A stretch of 64,000 nucleotides of DNA from Tillandsia leiboldiana (Eukaryota > Streptophyta > Magnoliopsida > Poales > Bromeliaceae): positions 4,820,648 through 4,884,647 of the forward strand of contig CM055062.1 of the NCBI GenBank assembly GCA_029204045.2, in the 5' to 3' direction. The notes beneath the pieces were generated by a model. That model ran no database searches. It was not told the origin of the DNA and saw nothing but the letters and a program-made list of their open reading frames with translations. A program made the position numbers and the translations under genes. Shown piece after piece: positions 23,124-34,689 of the stretch. Each line of letters opens with the position of its first letter. The stretch's first letter is position 1.

Positions 23124-24419
23124 TGTTAAGAAATTTGTTTTGATGTATTTCGTAAAAGTGTTTAAGTCTTGAAGATTGAAGATAAAGATGTTTGGATCAT
23201 ATACCTTAATCTCAAGAAAGAAGAATTCAAAAGGATCAGTTATCTTTAATTAAATAACTTTGGTGATCCGAATACTTTTTGTAGTATAGAAACACTTGGA
23301 TGGGTTTTTAATCGCATAAAAATTAAGAAACTGTACTGTTATATATTCAGGATCTGGATCGAGGTAGTTCAGTCCGGACCCCGAACGTAGGTAGGTTCAT
23401 GCGCAAATCCAGTCCGGAACACCCTTGGTTCAGTCCGGACCCCGAACGTGGATTTTGCAGAAATCGCATGAACAGTCCGGACCGTGGTTACTTCAGTCCG
23501 GACCCCGAACACTGTTTTTTAGGAATTCTCTAAAAAACAACGACAGTCCGGATCAAGCCAAATCCAATCCGGACCGTCGTGCGGGAAAAAGTTTGTTACA
23601 GTCAGTTTTTGATTCTTATCCACTTCCAATGGTTTCTAACCTATAAGTAAACCCTAATTTCATCTTTAGGGTAATCCAAAAGAAGTTTTGTATTCCGTAA
23701 ATGAACGAGAAAAATTAATGGAGAAAAACTTATAAATCCACATATAGAGAAGAAAGAAAATAACTAGATTTATTCTATGTTTCTTCATCTATATTGATTA
23801 ATTTGATTCTAGGTTTTCAAACTCAGATTTTGAGTAGAATCAAATTAATGAATACTTAGATGGTATTTCCAATCTATCTTTGATCTAAGTATTCGGCGGA
23901 TTATCACCACAAAAAAAATAACGATGTTCCCAAAAATCGGCGCGTGGATTCACGTGGCCTTGTGGATTCAAGCTATTACCGCTCTCGTGGATTCGGAGCG
24001 AGCTACGTTCGTGTGATCGAGGCATACTACTTGGTGGAGACCGTGGATTCGGTCAGACGTCGTGGACTCGACATTGGACACCGTGGATTCGGCGTTGGAC
24101 GCTAATCGTGGATTCGAGGCGCGTTGCGGAGCGAGCGGAGAAGATCAACTCGGAGCGTATGGAAAAAGGTTGAGTCGTGTGTGAGTACGGTATATCACCT
24201 TTGTACATGTTTAATCTTAGTTGATTTCACCGTGTGATCGGTCCCGTGGTTTTTTACTCCTGGTTTTGGAGTTTTTCCACGTAAAATCTTGCGTGTTATT
24301 TTCATTTCCGCATTGGGTTTTATTACGCAAAGATTTTTGAGTGTTTATTGTTTACATCTATTCACCCCCCTCTAGGTGTTTTTTCCCCTATTTAGATCCA
24401 TATTAATTATAACCCAACA
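23124..24419 (+). repeat. 5' LTR of the Sirevirus, with TCCGGA and GTGGATTC arrays
   Basis: It runs from TGTTAAGAAATTTG to ATAACCCAACA. A cluster of seven TCCGGA sites lies at 23373-23573, followed by a TATA-like CTATAAGTAAACC at 23641. Further on (about 23941-24130) GTGGATTC occurs about seven times, mostly as CGTGGATTCG. CACCCCCCTCTAGGTG is near the 3' end. Confidence 0.88.
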
Positions 24420-24421
24420 AG

Positions 24422-24432
24422 TGGTACCAGAG
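24422..24432 (+). other. Primer binding site
   Basis: TGGTACCAGAG, two bases after the 5' LTR, is one change away from the complement of the initiator tRNA-Met 3' end (TGGTATCAGAG). Confidence 0.85.
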
Positions 24433-24452
24433 AGGGAATAGGGTTGTAAACA

Positions 24453-26240
24453 ATGGTTGAAGGTGGAAACATCAACAGACCCCCGCTCTTCGATGGAACA
24501 AACTATGCCTACTGGAAAGTACTGATGAGAGCATTTTTAATTTCCATCGATGAACGGGTGTGGCAATCAATAGAATTTGGATGGATAAATCCTACTGAAA
24601 TTAGTGCTGATGTTCGCACCATCAAACCTAGGTCAAAATGGACCAAGGAAGAAATTGATTTATCTTCTTACAACGGCAAAGGAATTAACGCCTTATTTAA
24701 TGCTTTGTCGCAAACCGAGTTCTCTCGCGTCTCGGCATGTGAGACTACGAAAGAAATCTGGGATGTTCTACAAGTTACACATGAGGGAACAAGCCTTGTG
24801 AAGATTCAAAAACTGCAAATGCTTACGAGCAAATTTGACTCAATTTTTATGGCAGAAAATGAATCTTTCACAGATTATTATACACGATTGCAAGATATCG
24901 TAAATACATGTGCTAACTTGGGAGAGAAAATTCCAGAATCTAAAGTTGTAAGAAAGATTTTAAGGACTCTTCCTGAAAGATTTCGTGCCAAGGTTGCGAC
25001 CATTGAAACAGTTAAACACCCGGACGAAATCAAAGTAGAAGAATTAGTTTGTGCACTTCAAACTTATGAAATGACATTTTCTACTAACTATTCTTCTGGA
25101 AAGCCATCTTCTTCTAAGTCTTCAGGTTTTGCATTGAAAACAACAAAGGAAGAAGACACGGATTCATCCTCCTCAGATGATGATGAGAACCTATCAATGG
25201 AGGATTTCGAGAAGCAACTTGCACTCTTGACAAGGAAATTTCGCCGAAGTTTTCGAAGGGGTAATTCTAGCAAAACCTCATCCTTCGTAAAGTCGAAGAA
25301 ATGCAAAAGAAATTCAAACTTTAAGTCAAGAAAGTAAGAGAGTTTTTCAAAAGACAAGAAAAACTCGGAGGGACAAATCCAATGCTTCAAGTGCCGAGGC
25401 TACGGTCACATCTCAACGGAGTGTCCCAATAAGAATCCGTTAAAGAAGAAGGCGATACAAGCCGTCACTTGGGATGACACCTCAACATCCAAAGAGTCAT
25501 CTTCCAGTGATGATGAAAACAACGCAACGACATTCCACGCGTCCACAACTTCACCTTACGTGTGCTTTATGGCAAGTACATCCGATTCATTGTCCAACTC
25601 CTCCCAAGTTGAAAAGAATGCAAGGACGATGAATCGAGTAATTCCAAAGGTGAAGACTTTGCTTTTGCCTACCATAAACTTTTAAAGGATTCAAAGAAAT
25701 TGGCAAAACAAAACAAGAGTTTGAGAAGAAGATTGCAGGATCTCGAAGAAGAAGCAAAAAGGGCAACTTCTCTACGCTCTTGAAGTGGAAAGGGATAACT
25801 TGATCAAAGTAAATATTTCCCTTCAAGAGAAGAATGAGCATTTCTAGAAGGAACACATCAAACTGGTGGATAAAGCAAATTACTTCTTGAAGCTCTACTC
25901 CGAGGCTCGTCAAGAAAAGATGGAAATGACGAAGACCATATTCCAACTGAAGGATGATTTGAAGCGATTTTCTTTTGGAAGGAGCAAATTGGATAAGATG
26001 CTTAGTCTTGGTCAACCAAATCGTTTGGGCCTTGGATACAATCGAATTGGAGACAGTCCTAGTTCGAGTGGAACAATTTTTGTGCCCCAGTCGGTGTCTC
26101 CTCCTCCGACGACGGAATTCAATGCATTCAACGACAACAAGCCTACCTCACCTATTTCGGGTTCATCAAGTACAAAGGTATGTTTTCGTTGTGGTTTTAC
26201 AGGGCACATACGAAGAGATTGCAAGATTGGAGCGAAATGA
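24453..26240 (+). pseudogene. Sirevirus gag, broken by one stop and frameshifts
   Basis: The first open block (24453-25337, 294 residues) begins with the Gag signature RPPLFDGTNYAYWKVLMRAF and carries the UBN2-type helical core (EIWDVLQVTHEG, LRTLPERFRAKV). A TAA at 25335 interrupts it, but the same frame continues with the zinc knuckle CFKCRGYGHISTEC (about 25384-25425). Near 25615 the frame shifts, giving a charged coiled-coil stretch (KLLKDSKKLAKQNKSLRRR) with another shift at about 25783. A second knuckle, CFRCGFTGHIRRDC, is at about 26182-26223. Two knuckles plus a coiled coil make it longer than typical Copia Gag and like that of Sireviruses. The family protein forms the virus-like particle and packages RNA; this copy cannot give a complete product. 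Confidence 0.85.
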
Positions 26241-26438
26241 TCAAATCAAGCGCCTCTTGCAACAACTACCAACAATGTCATTCCCCGGAAATCAAAGGAG
26301 AATTTTTCAAATGAAAGGAGCCTTGGTAGTTCAACTTACAAGACGGCGTCATCAAAGAAAAGCGATCAATCAAACAAGAAGCTTTCACCAAGGAGAACAA
26401 CTTCACGATCATTACCGACGCATTCTAAAAAAGTTTGG

Positions 26439-27575
26439 GTGCGCAAAGGTGAAATCTTCCATTGTCTTGTCATTCATACTTCTTTGCATGCTTATGACAA
26501 CTCGTCTTGGTATCTGGATAGTGGATGTTCACGTCATATGACTGGTGACAAAAATTGTTTTCAAACTTTAGAGAAAACCTCCGGAGGACTTGTATTTTTC
26601 GGAGACGGTCGTTCTTCAAAAATTATTGGAAAAGGGACAATCACTATTCCAGAAGGCCCGGTTTTGAACAATGTTTTATTTGTTGAAGGCCTTAAGACTA
26701 ACCTCATTAGCATTAGTCAACTTTGTGATAATGGTTTTTCAGTTAATTTTTCTTCAACAGAATGTATTGTAACTGATAAGAACCATTTATTCTTTTTGAA
26801 AGGGGTTAGGTCTGAAAATAATTGCTATGTAGTTCCTAACAAAATTTCTGAAAACTGTAACCTAGTTTCACTTGATAATGATACTCTTTGGCATGAAAGA
26901 CTAGGTCACATAAATTTTAAGGAACTAGAACGAATTTCAAATAGAGACGTGGTTAAGGGGGTTCCTAAACTATCTTTTAAAGAAAACATTGTGTGTGGAG
27001 GTTGTCAAAAGGAAAAACAATCAAGGTCCGCGCACAAGAACTTGAACCACGTGGGAACCAAACGACCATTAGAATTACTGTACATGGACTTAATGGGGCC
27101 GACTCGTCAACCAAGTTTGGGAGGTAAATGGTATATTTTTCTTTTGGTTGATGATTTCTCTAGATATACATGGGTAATATTTTTAAAAGAGAAAGTAGAT
27201 ACTTTCGATTCTTTTCATGAGATTTGTCATCGTGTTATGATTGAGAGAAATGAAAAGATCGTTCGTGTTCGGAGTGATAGAGGTGGAGAATTCATCAATT
27301 CTAAATTCATTAATTTTTGCACTTCCAACGGCATAAAAGATGAATTCTCTGCACCCTATACACTTCAACAGAATGGTGTTATCGAGCGCAAAAACAGGGT
27401 AGTACAAGAGATGGCGCGGGTTATGCTTCACAGCCGGAAACTCCCGTTACATTTTTGGGCTGAAGCAGTGAACACCGCTGTCTACGTAATCAATCGTGTA
27501 TATTTGCGCCCGGGAACTTTAAATACACCATATGAACTATGGTTTTGTAGAAAACCGAATATCAAATATTTTTGA
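26439..27575 (+). CDS. Sirevirus pol, protease to integrase segment (partial)
   Basis: A 378-codon open block that continues Gag-Pol; the ATG is internal, not a true start. It contains SSWYLDSGCSRHMTGD (aspartic protease, D-S-G), the GAG-pre-integrase zinc region (LWHERLGHINFKEL ... CGGCQKEK), and the integrase core with YMDLMGP, VRSDRGGEF and QQNGVIERKNR providing the D, D, E triad. It then breaks just after YELWFCRKPNIKYF. The linking region 26240-26438 is coding-like in another frame. The segment would cleave the polyprotein and insert cDNA into the host genome. Confidence 0.85.
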   Translation: MRKGEIFHCLVIHTSLHAYDNSSWYLDSGCSRHMTGDKNCFQTLEKTSGGLVFFGDGRSSKIIGKGTITIPEGPVLNNVLFVEGLKTNLISISQLCDNGFSVNFSSTECIVTDKNHLFFLKGVRSENNCYVVPNKISENCNLVSLDNDTLWHERLGHINFKELERISNRDVVKGVPKLSFKENIVCGGCQKEKQSRSAHKNLNHVGTKRPLELLYMDLMGPTRQPSLGGKWYIFLLVDDFSRYTWVIFLKEKVDTFDSFHEICHRVMIERNEKIVRVRSDRGGEFINSKFINFCTSNGIKDEFSAPYTLQQNGVIERKNRVVQEMARVMLHSRKLPLHFWAEAVNTAVYVINRVYLRPGTLNTPYELWFCRKPNIKYF

Positions 27576-28001
27576 ATCTTTGGGAGTCGCTGTTACATTT
27601 TATATGATCGCGAAAATCTTGGAAAATCCGACTCTCGAAGTGACGAAGGAATTTTCATGGGTTATTCTACAAACAGTAGAGCATATCGGATTTTTAACCT
27701 CGAATCTAAAACGATGGTAGAATCTTTTAATGTTAAAGTAGATGAAGCTTTTCATTTTGCATCTAATAAATCTACCCCTGATATGTCTCTTGATGATGAT
27801 ACTCCTGTGAATGTATCTTCTCATAATAATTCTTCCGATAATGTTGATGCATCTAATGGTTCTTCTAGTTTATCTGATATGCAGGAATCATCATACATAC
27901 CTCCGAGCACTCCGTTACCTCAAACGTTACGTATCTCCAAGGATCATCCATAATCAAATATTATTGGAGACCCACAAGAAGGAGTCAGGACTCGGAGACA
28001 A
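27576..28001 (+). pseudogene. Broken integrase C-terminal / linker region of pol
   Basis: Pieces such as SRAYRIFNLESKTMVESFNV and the acidic serine-rich linker preceding RT (SSHNNSSDNVDASNGSSSLS) lie in two frames with shifts near 27575-27660 and 27955. They correspond to the usual stretch between Copia integrase and RT. Confidence 0.7.
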
Positions 28002-28553
28002 TTGGTTTGTGGAGTCGCCTGTTACGTCTCCATGATAGAACCAAAGAACGTTGATGAAGCTCTTCAGGATGATTACTGGATTGAAGCAATGCAGGAAGAG
28101 CTCCATCAGTTGGAAAGAAACAAAGTCTGGGAACTAACGAAGCCTACAAAGCAACATAACATAATTGGTACTAAGTGGATTTTCAAGAATAAGAAAAACG
28201 AGGATGGTACCATCATCAGGAACAAAGCACGCCTAGTTGCTCAGGGCTATTCACAAATTGAAGGTATAGACTTTGATGAGACGTTCGCCCCGGTAGCTCG
28301 TCTCGAGTCAATTCGCATTCTCTTCGCGATTGCTTGTCATTTCAAAATTAAGCTTTTTCAAATGGACGTTAAGAGCGCCTTTTTAAATGGTTTTTTAAAT
28401 GAGAAAGTTTATGTGGTTCAACCGAAAGGTTTCATTGACCATAAACTACCTAATCATGTTTTTTGATTGAAAAAGACTCTTTACGGTCTAAAACAAGCAC
28501 CGCGAGCATGGTATGAAAGGTTGACAAAGCACCTTTTGGAAAAGGGCTACACT
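28002..28553 (+). pseudogene. Reverse transcriptase, N-terminal part, cut by nested insertion
   Basis: It reads EPKNVDEALQDDYWIEAMQE, NIIGTKWIFKNKKNEDG, ARLVAQGYSQIEGIDFDETF, and FQMDVKSAFLNGFLNEKVYV with the first catalytic Asp in the MDVKSAFLNG block. A TGA occurs at 28464-28466 (after NHVF) and the frame then goes on with KKTLYGLKQAPRAWYERLTK. At codon KGYT the frame is interrupted by a 3.55-kb insertion; the YVDD half resumes at 32107. Confidence 0.85.
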
Positions 28554-28829
28554 TGTAATGACACGACTTTTCCTGTGATTTTTACCATCCTGTTAATAAA
28601 GTGTTTACTTTAGTGGATCTAAATTATCGAGTTTCTGTAAGTCGGTCGGTGTGTTGTATGAGTGTTTTTCTGTGAAAGAGCACGAAAAATGATGACCGAC
28701 GGTGCAATCGGATCTGAAATCCGACTTAAGGACCTCCCGAAACAGGGTTTTTAGTGTTGCGGTGACTTAACGTGCATCGGAATCCGTGCAAAATATCCTG
28801 CACGCTTTATGAGGAAAAGGTGAGTTTGT

Positions 28830-29180
28830 CTTGTAGGATAATTAATTAATTATTCGGTGACGGATTTTAAAATAAAGGTGGATTTATCTTGTAGGATTAA
28901 TTAATTAAAGAATTAATTAATCGGTGATAGAATTAATTATTCGGTGATGGATTTTAAAATAAAGGTGGATTTATCTTGTAGGATTAATTAATTAAAGAAC
29001 TAATTAATCGGTGATAGAATTAATTATTCGGTGACGAATTTTAAAACAAAGGTGGATTTATCTTGTAGGATTAATTAATTAAAAAATTAATTAATCGGTG
29101 ATAGAATTTATTATTCGATTACGGATATTAAAAGGTGGATTATCCCGTAGGATTAATTAATTAAAGAATTAATTAATGGG
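28830..29180. repeat. About 86-bp tandem repeat, roughly four copies
   Basis: Units contain CGGTGACGGATTTTAAAATA, AAGGTGGATTTATCTTGTAG and GATTAATTAATTAAAGAATT, starting near 28855, 28942, 29028 and 29115, with increasing divergence to the right. Confidence 0.85.
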
Positions 29181-29739
29181 TAACAGAAATTAAAATGCGG
29201 ATTTAATTGTACGTACAAAAAGGAAAATCTCACTTTTTCGCAAAAATAGAAACCCTAGCCGGAGAGAACGCGAAAGAAAAAGAGAAGGAAAAGACGAATT
29301 CCAACCGGAGGAGAAAAGAAGGAAAGAAGGAGAAAGCGGAGGGACCCGATCGCCCCGATTGACGTGCCGGAGACCGGAGAACGAGGCACTATCATCTACG
29401 GGGAGTGGATCCGGATCCCCAACGCCGCGAGGGAACAAGATCGATTCTTTAATCCCGATAGATCGAGGTTAGCGAACGTTATTCCTTTTGTCGAATTAAT
29501 CGGGGGTTTTTTTCGTGTTCTTTTAAGGTCAACCTATTCGGTACATTGATCACGGGTTTTCGATCTTGGTTTTTTATCAATGTTTTGTCCTTGTTCTTGA
29601 TCGGATTGATCGGTGGCTTTTAATCGGTCTTTTAATCAGAATTTCGATCGATGTGTCGTTGTTCGTCGATCAATGGTTTAGTTGTTAGAATTACCGCGAT
29701 TTCGTTCGGGGGTTTTTGTGGGTGTTTCGTTGGAGTATG

Positions 29740-30200
29740 GGGGGTTAACGGGAGGCCACCGCCGTCGTTGTTAAACGGGAGGCCACCGCCGCCGTTATCA
29801 TGGTCGCGGGGTCTTCGCCGGAGTCGCACGGGAGCGAAAACGGAGAAGAAACAGCGAAACGGGAAGTTACTGTGCATTCCCGTACAGCGCGGTCCACAGG
29901 CCCAGGCGTGCACCCGATGCACGCCCAGCGGCGCGGAAGAAGCGGACCCGGCGCACGCCCCGTGCGCCGGCGTCGCTTGATGCTGCACGGTGCACGCGCT
30001 AGGCGTGCACCCGGCGCACATCTCCGCAGCGGAAGCCATGGACCCGGCACGCGCCCCCCCCCTCGAGCGCGGCCCGGCCCGTAATGCGCGGTGCACGCTT
30101 CCTGCGTGCACCCGGCATATGCCGCGCAGCAGCCGACGCTGTAAACCCGGTCCACGCGCTGCTCCGTGCACCATCCGTCAGCTGGAAGTTCGGTAGCTCC
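29740..30200. repeat. GC-rich block with repeated GCGTGCACCCG motif
   Basis: The motif GCGTGCACCCG(A/G) appears at about 29907 and 30003, with a related TGCGTGCACCCGGCA at about 30104, and GTGCACGC variants lie between. An earlier 29-bp duplication (ACGGGAGGCCACCGCCG) is near 29749-29790. CpG content is far above the neighbouring element. No convincing protein. Confidence 0.7.
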
Positions 30201-30785
30201 GTTTTGGCCCGTTCTTCCACCGTTTTGAGCGCCGTTTTCGCCGTTGGGATCATCATTTCCGCGGTTTTCTTGGCATGGCTACATGGGATCTTTTAGGCCA
30301 CCGTTTTCGCCATGTCAGGTGCTAGTTTCACCGACGCTCCGCGCCTTGACGAAATCGTCGGGGTCGCGCCGTCGGGCCGTTTCCTTATCATTTTCGCAAT
30401 CGAGGTCCTCTTGGTTTAACCATTGACGTCCTGAGTTGGCTACCGGTTGAGAATTGGGTTTTGTCGATTTTCTGTTAGCGGTTTTAGGTTCCGATGGAGT
30501 TCGCGATGAAATAGTCGCGGTCCGGTTGTTGTTAGCCTTTGATGTTACCGGTTTGATCTGAGTTTTCGGTTTCACTTGATGGTTTTGACTTGTTGGATTT
30601 TTGATTGACGTCGCGGTCCTCTAGTTACAGTGGTTTCGGTTTTTGTGGGTGTATTGTATCAGTGGTTGGGACCACTGATTTTACCTGATTAGGGTAAGGT
30701 GTTAATTTGTGCTCTTGGATATTTTTAGTAGGCCGCGAGGAGTTCTGATTTGCTTAGGAGGGTCGTGGGTGCGGTCAGTCATCTT

Positions 30786-30995
30786 CATTCCAGGTGGGTA
30801 CCCTTGCTATAAGTGCAACGAGTGCAGTAAGTACACCATGTCGTCGTAAAAAGCTTATTTACCGTCTAATAAAGTAGATGAACTGTTAAACATTCCAGGT
30901 GGGTACCCTTGCTATAAGTGCAACGAGTGCAGTAAGTGCACCATGTCGTCGTAAAAAGCTTATTAACCATCTAATAAAGTAGATGAACTGTTAAA
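30786..30995. repeat. 105-bp tandem duplication
   Basis: CATTCCAGGTGGGTACCCTT begins at 30786 and again at 30891, with only a few differences between copies. Confidence 0.95.
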
Positions 30996-32106
30996 CCTTT
31001 CGCATGAATGTATTTTACGTTACATGATTAATTGTGGCGACCGAGGTCGCGGTGCTTCATACACGCCGATCTTCGGCAACCCAGTTTTTGGATGCCGCAC
31101 GTACACAGGCGGATTCGCCTCCGCATGGGTGTACTTTTTCGGAGAAATGGTCTGAACGACCCGTGTGCCCCACGAAGGTGTAGGTGCCAGTGAGGACCCC
31201 GTCACGCCAGCTAAAGGTGCCGCACTAGCACCGTGATTGGGGTTAAATGCATCACGTAAGGTGAGGTGATTGTGCACGAGGGGAGATCTTCGACTCCCCG
31301 GCAGGTACTCATGGAAATTAAAACAGGTGATGTAAACTTATGAGAGGGAAAAGCGAAAGGTCCCGGTGCAATCGGTTTGTTTTAATGTTTATGTTAATTG
31401 TTGATATATCTACTTTATTTATCACTGACTTTACCCACTCCGTGACAGGTGTGACTAGGTGTAGTAGTCGGGACGACGGTGAGGCAGCGATTAAAGAACA
31501 TTAGCTGTATGAGGTTTATCCCGTTATTCTTGCTTGGGTTATCTCATCTCATTTTATCTAAGTTTAAGTTCTCAATTGCTTGATTGTGGAATGTTGTGGA
31601 TGTTGGGTTGAGAGACTGTTTTGTGATGTGATCTTTATAATGATTCTTAATGATTTATATGCGGCATGTTTTATACTGAACAAAAAGGGTTTCGAAAATG
31701 TTTGCCAAAACCAAGTGTCGTGTGGGCACTACTTTGAAAACCTGTGGATTTATCCTTTCAAAGCGATGTAGCCGCCTTACTGTGAATGTGTAGACGTTTT
31801 AAAGGAATGGGAGTCGAGTGGACTCCGTTTGCAAACTTGTAGGTTCCTCTTAATGTGATTGAATGTTTTTACACTCTCGTACTTGTTGACTGTGACTGTG
31901 TGGTTAAAGAATGTTGTTATTGTTGTTGTTGTAAGTATGATGCCGTGCATATACAAAGGAGACTCTGTCCGCATTGAAGAGTGAATTTGTATATGTGGCG
32001 AGTCTGACACGCACTGGGGAAAGGTCGATAATTGTTTATAGAGAAAAAAATATATACGCTTTTTTCGCTTACCTTTACCCAAAAACCCCCGGGGCGTGAC
32101 AACACT

Positions 32107-33120
32107 CGAGGGGGAGCGGATCGGACACTCTTTGTGAGGCATTTTCAGGATAACTTTATTGTGGCACAAATCTATGTCGATGACATTGTATTTGGAGCAA
32201 CAAGAAACAACGATGCTTCAAAATTCGCGGAAACCATGGAAAGCGAATTTGAGATGTCCATGATGGGCGAACTAACTTACTTCCTTGGATTGCAAGTCAA
32301 ACAAAGTGAAGAAGGCATCCATCTATGCCAATCCAAGTATGCAAGGGAGTTGGTGAAGAAATTAGGATTAGAAAACTCTAAAGACTTTCCGACTCCAATG
32401 GGAACTAGCAACAAGGGATTAGGAAGTGAATCTCTTAGTGAAAGTGTAGACGAGAAGCTTTATCGCAGCATGATTGGAAGTCTACTCTATCTCACGGCTA
32501 GTCGCCCGGATATATCCTTTAGTGTTGGGATCTGCGCGAGATATCAGTCAGCACCAATGGAGGTTCACCTGAAAGCGGTGAAAAGGATCATCCGGTACGT
32601 CAAAGGAACATTGAATTTTGGAATTTGGTATCCTATGGGCACAACTCTCGACATAATAGGATACTCAGATGCCGATTGGGCAGGATCTGTGGATGATCGG
32701 AAAAGTACGAGTGGTGCATGTTTTTATCTTGGCCATTGTCTTGTTGCATGGCATAGTAAAAAGCAAAACTGCATTGCACTCTCGACTGCCGAAGCGGAAT
32801 ATATTTCAGCGGGTAGTTGTTCAACTCAATTGGTTTGGATGAAAAGCGTGTTGAGCGACTTCCGAATTTCTGCGACTTCGGTAACTATTCTTTGTGACAA
32901 CACTAGTGCTATAAATATTTCTAAAAACTCTGTGTTGCACTCAAGAACAAAACACATTGAACTTAGATATCATTTTCTAACAGAGCTAATTGAATCAAGT
33001 ATTCTTCAAATTTCTTATGTTTCAACTGAAGATCAATTAGCTGATATTTTAACAAAACCTTTGGATCAAAAATGGTTTATTCATTTGCGTAAAGCAATTG
33101 GAATGCTTTCTTTGAAATAA
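32107..33120 (+). pseudogene. Reverse transcriptase C-terminal part and RNase H of the Sirevirus
   Basis: From the right border of the nested insertion the frame reads RGGADRTLFVRH, then IYVDDIVFGAT with the YVDD catalytic motif. It continues SEFEMSMMGELTYFLGLQVK, YRSMIGSLLYLTASRPDISF, and RNase H with GYSDADWAGSVDDRKSTSG, STAEAEYISAGS, LCDNTSAINISKNSVLHSRT, HIELRYHFL and DQLADILTKPL. It ends in a normal TAA. Apart from the insertion upstream this half is intact. The enzyme activity would be cDNA synthesis and RNA removal in the particle. Confidence 0.9.
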
Positions 33121-34020
33121 CACTTTTTGAAATAATTGCTTAGGTTAGGTTTTGTTGTGTGTTTGTGTTCTTTATCTATACTTGTACATAGAATATTAAT
33201 TGAGCATTAGTATAATTGACTTTACTTGCATCCTTTCATATTTTTGAGAAATTTATTATGGTTTGGATATCATGATAATTCATTTGATGCTATGATCATT
33301 TATATCAATTAGTTCATTTTTAATTGATCAAAGTCAATTTCTCTTTCAATGATCTCTTGGTATAGTTTTTATCTTATTTGACAATTGAGTCAAGTATGAA
33401 CTCGAGATCAATTTTTGGTTGAATACCTTATATCTTAAATAATTGATAGCCAATTGGAGGGGAGTTTATTTAATTTTCTTTTATGCTCAAAAGATGTGGA
33501 AAGAGTTACATCCCAATGAGGAGTGTGAAAACAACCACCACATGGAGGAAAGAGCTACCACCTCGGTCGTCCGAGTACTGTGTGCAGCTACCACATGTAT
33601 ACAAAGCATGGTTTTTCTTGTTGATTAGATAAAATATTTTTTGGAATACTTGACTCTGTCAAATTCCAAGGTTGGTATAAGGTAGAACTTTATTGAAAGA
33701 TGCTCAAAGAGCCACTCCTTACAATAAATTGACTAGATATATTATCTAACTTATTTGAGATTTCAAACATCTATCGATCTTGGTGCTTCATTTTCTTTAT
33801 TAAATTGATGATTTGATAAACGCATTACACATTAGATCGTGATAGATGTTCTTGAACGTGATCAACTTTAAAGGTTTTAATTGTTATAAATTTTCGTTTC
33901 ATTACTTGGATATTATTGATAGATTTAGCATAATCTATTTCTTTTAATATGAAACGATGTTTTCGTTTAAAGTTGACATATAAAAGTGTTTATATTCTTT
34001 TTCTAGAATTTCTGGAATTT
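33121..34020 (+). other. Untranslated Sirevirus interior after pol
   Basis: AT-rich, with no frame of interest and no repeats noticed. Part of the long pol-to-LTR spacer typical of Sireviruses. Confidence 0.6.
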
Positions 34021-34054
34021 TTCTAAATTTTTCTGAAGAAAAAGTTGTAGCCGA

Positions 34055-34161
34055 TCCGGACTGGAATCTCTGTTCCGGATCCCGAACGCAGAACTTGTCT
34101 CCGGGTAGCCGATCCGGACTGGATTCTTGATCCGATCCGGACCGCGGCTAGGTTTTATAAG
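34055..34161 (+). promoter_or_regulatory. Possible internal promoter of the Sirevirus: four TCCGGA sites and a TATA-like box
   Basis: TCCGGA occurs at 34055, 34074, 34113 and 34136, in phrases (GATCCGGACTGG, TTCCGGATCCCGAACG) like those of the LTR cluster. TTTTATAAG follows at 34153-34161. A consensus donor CAAGTAAGT at about 34277 and an acceptor TTGCTCGCAG ending at 34661 would give a spliced leader before the ATG at 34690. The promoter function is inferred from this arrangement. Confidence 0.45.
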
Positions 34162-34689
34162 AAACGAAAGGGTTTTGATTTATTTTTATCACAAGCTTTT
34201 GTTTCCAAGTCTCCAGAGTTTCTCTCTCTAGAAAACAACTGTTTTGGAGCCTTTCAAACTCGAGTTCTTCGGATTCAAGTAAGTCTCTTTGATCAAAACT
34301 CAAGTTTTTCACTGTTTTTGCATTGTTCATCAAAACGTGAGTGAAAATCATGATTCGAATTCAATTTTAGATGGTTTTTGGTCAAATTTCTTTTGAAATA
34401 AGAACTCTGGGTAGATTAGTTTTGTTTATATGCTTGGTATTCTCTTGATTAACGGATTTTTAAGCTTCGATTTCTAAAAATTCGGTTTTAGGGCATATAA
34501 TGAGAATTTTTGTAAATCTTGAAATTGATCTATTTTTAAAATTCTTTTCACAAAACTAACTTGATTCCTGATCTCTCTACACGATAATGATTGTTTGGGT
34601 ATAATCTTTCAAATTTGTGAAAATTAAACAATTTTTCGTGTTCTTGAGTTCTTGCTCGCAGGTTCTTCATCTTCAAAGCACTAGCAAAA

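Larger units (their letters stand above)
28554..32101. mobile_element. Nested insertion, probably a long solo LTR, TSD ACACT
   Basis: It starts TGTAATGACACGACTTTTCC and ends CCCCCGGGGCGTGACA, with TG...CA borders. ACACT flanks it at 28549-28553 and 32102-32106. No gag-pol domain, PBS or internal LTR pair is visible, so the 3548 bp fit one long LTR left by recombination, of a length seen in some Gypsy clades. Strand is not assigned. It carries a ~86-bp tandem repeat (28830-29180), a C/G-rich block (29740-30200) and a 105-bp duplication (30786-30995). ORFs in the GC-rich part overlap on both strands and match nothing I know. Confidence 0.85.

Noticed and set aside
29632..30256. Overlapping ORFs of up to 180 codons in the nested insertion
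   Set aside because: They arise from a GC-rich block open in several frames on both strands; no family motif or sensible start, and high Arg/Ala/Pro content.
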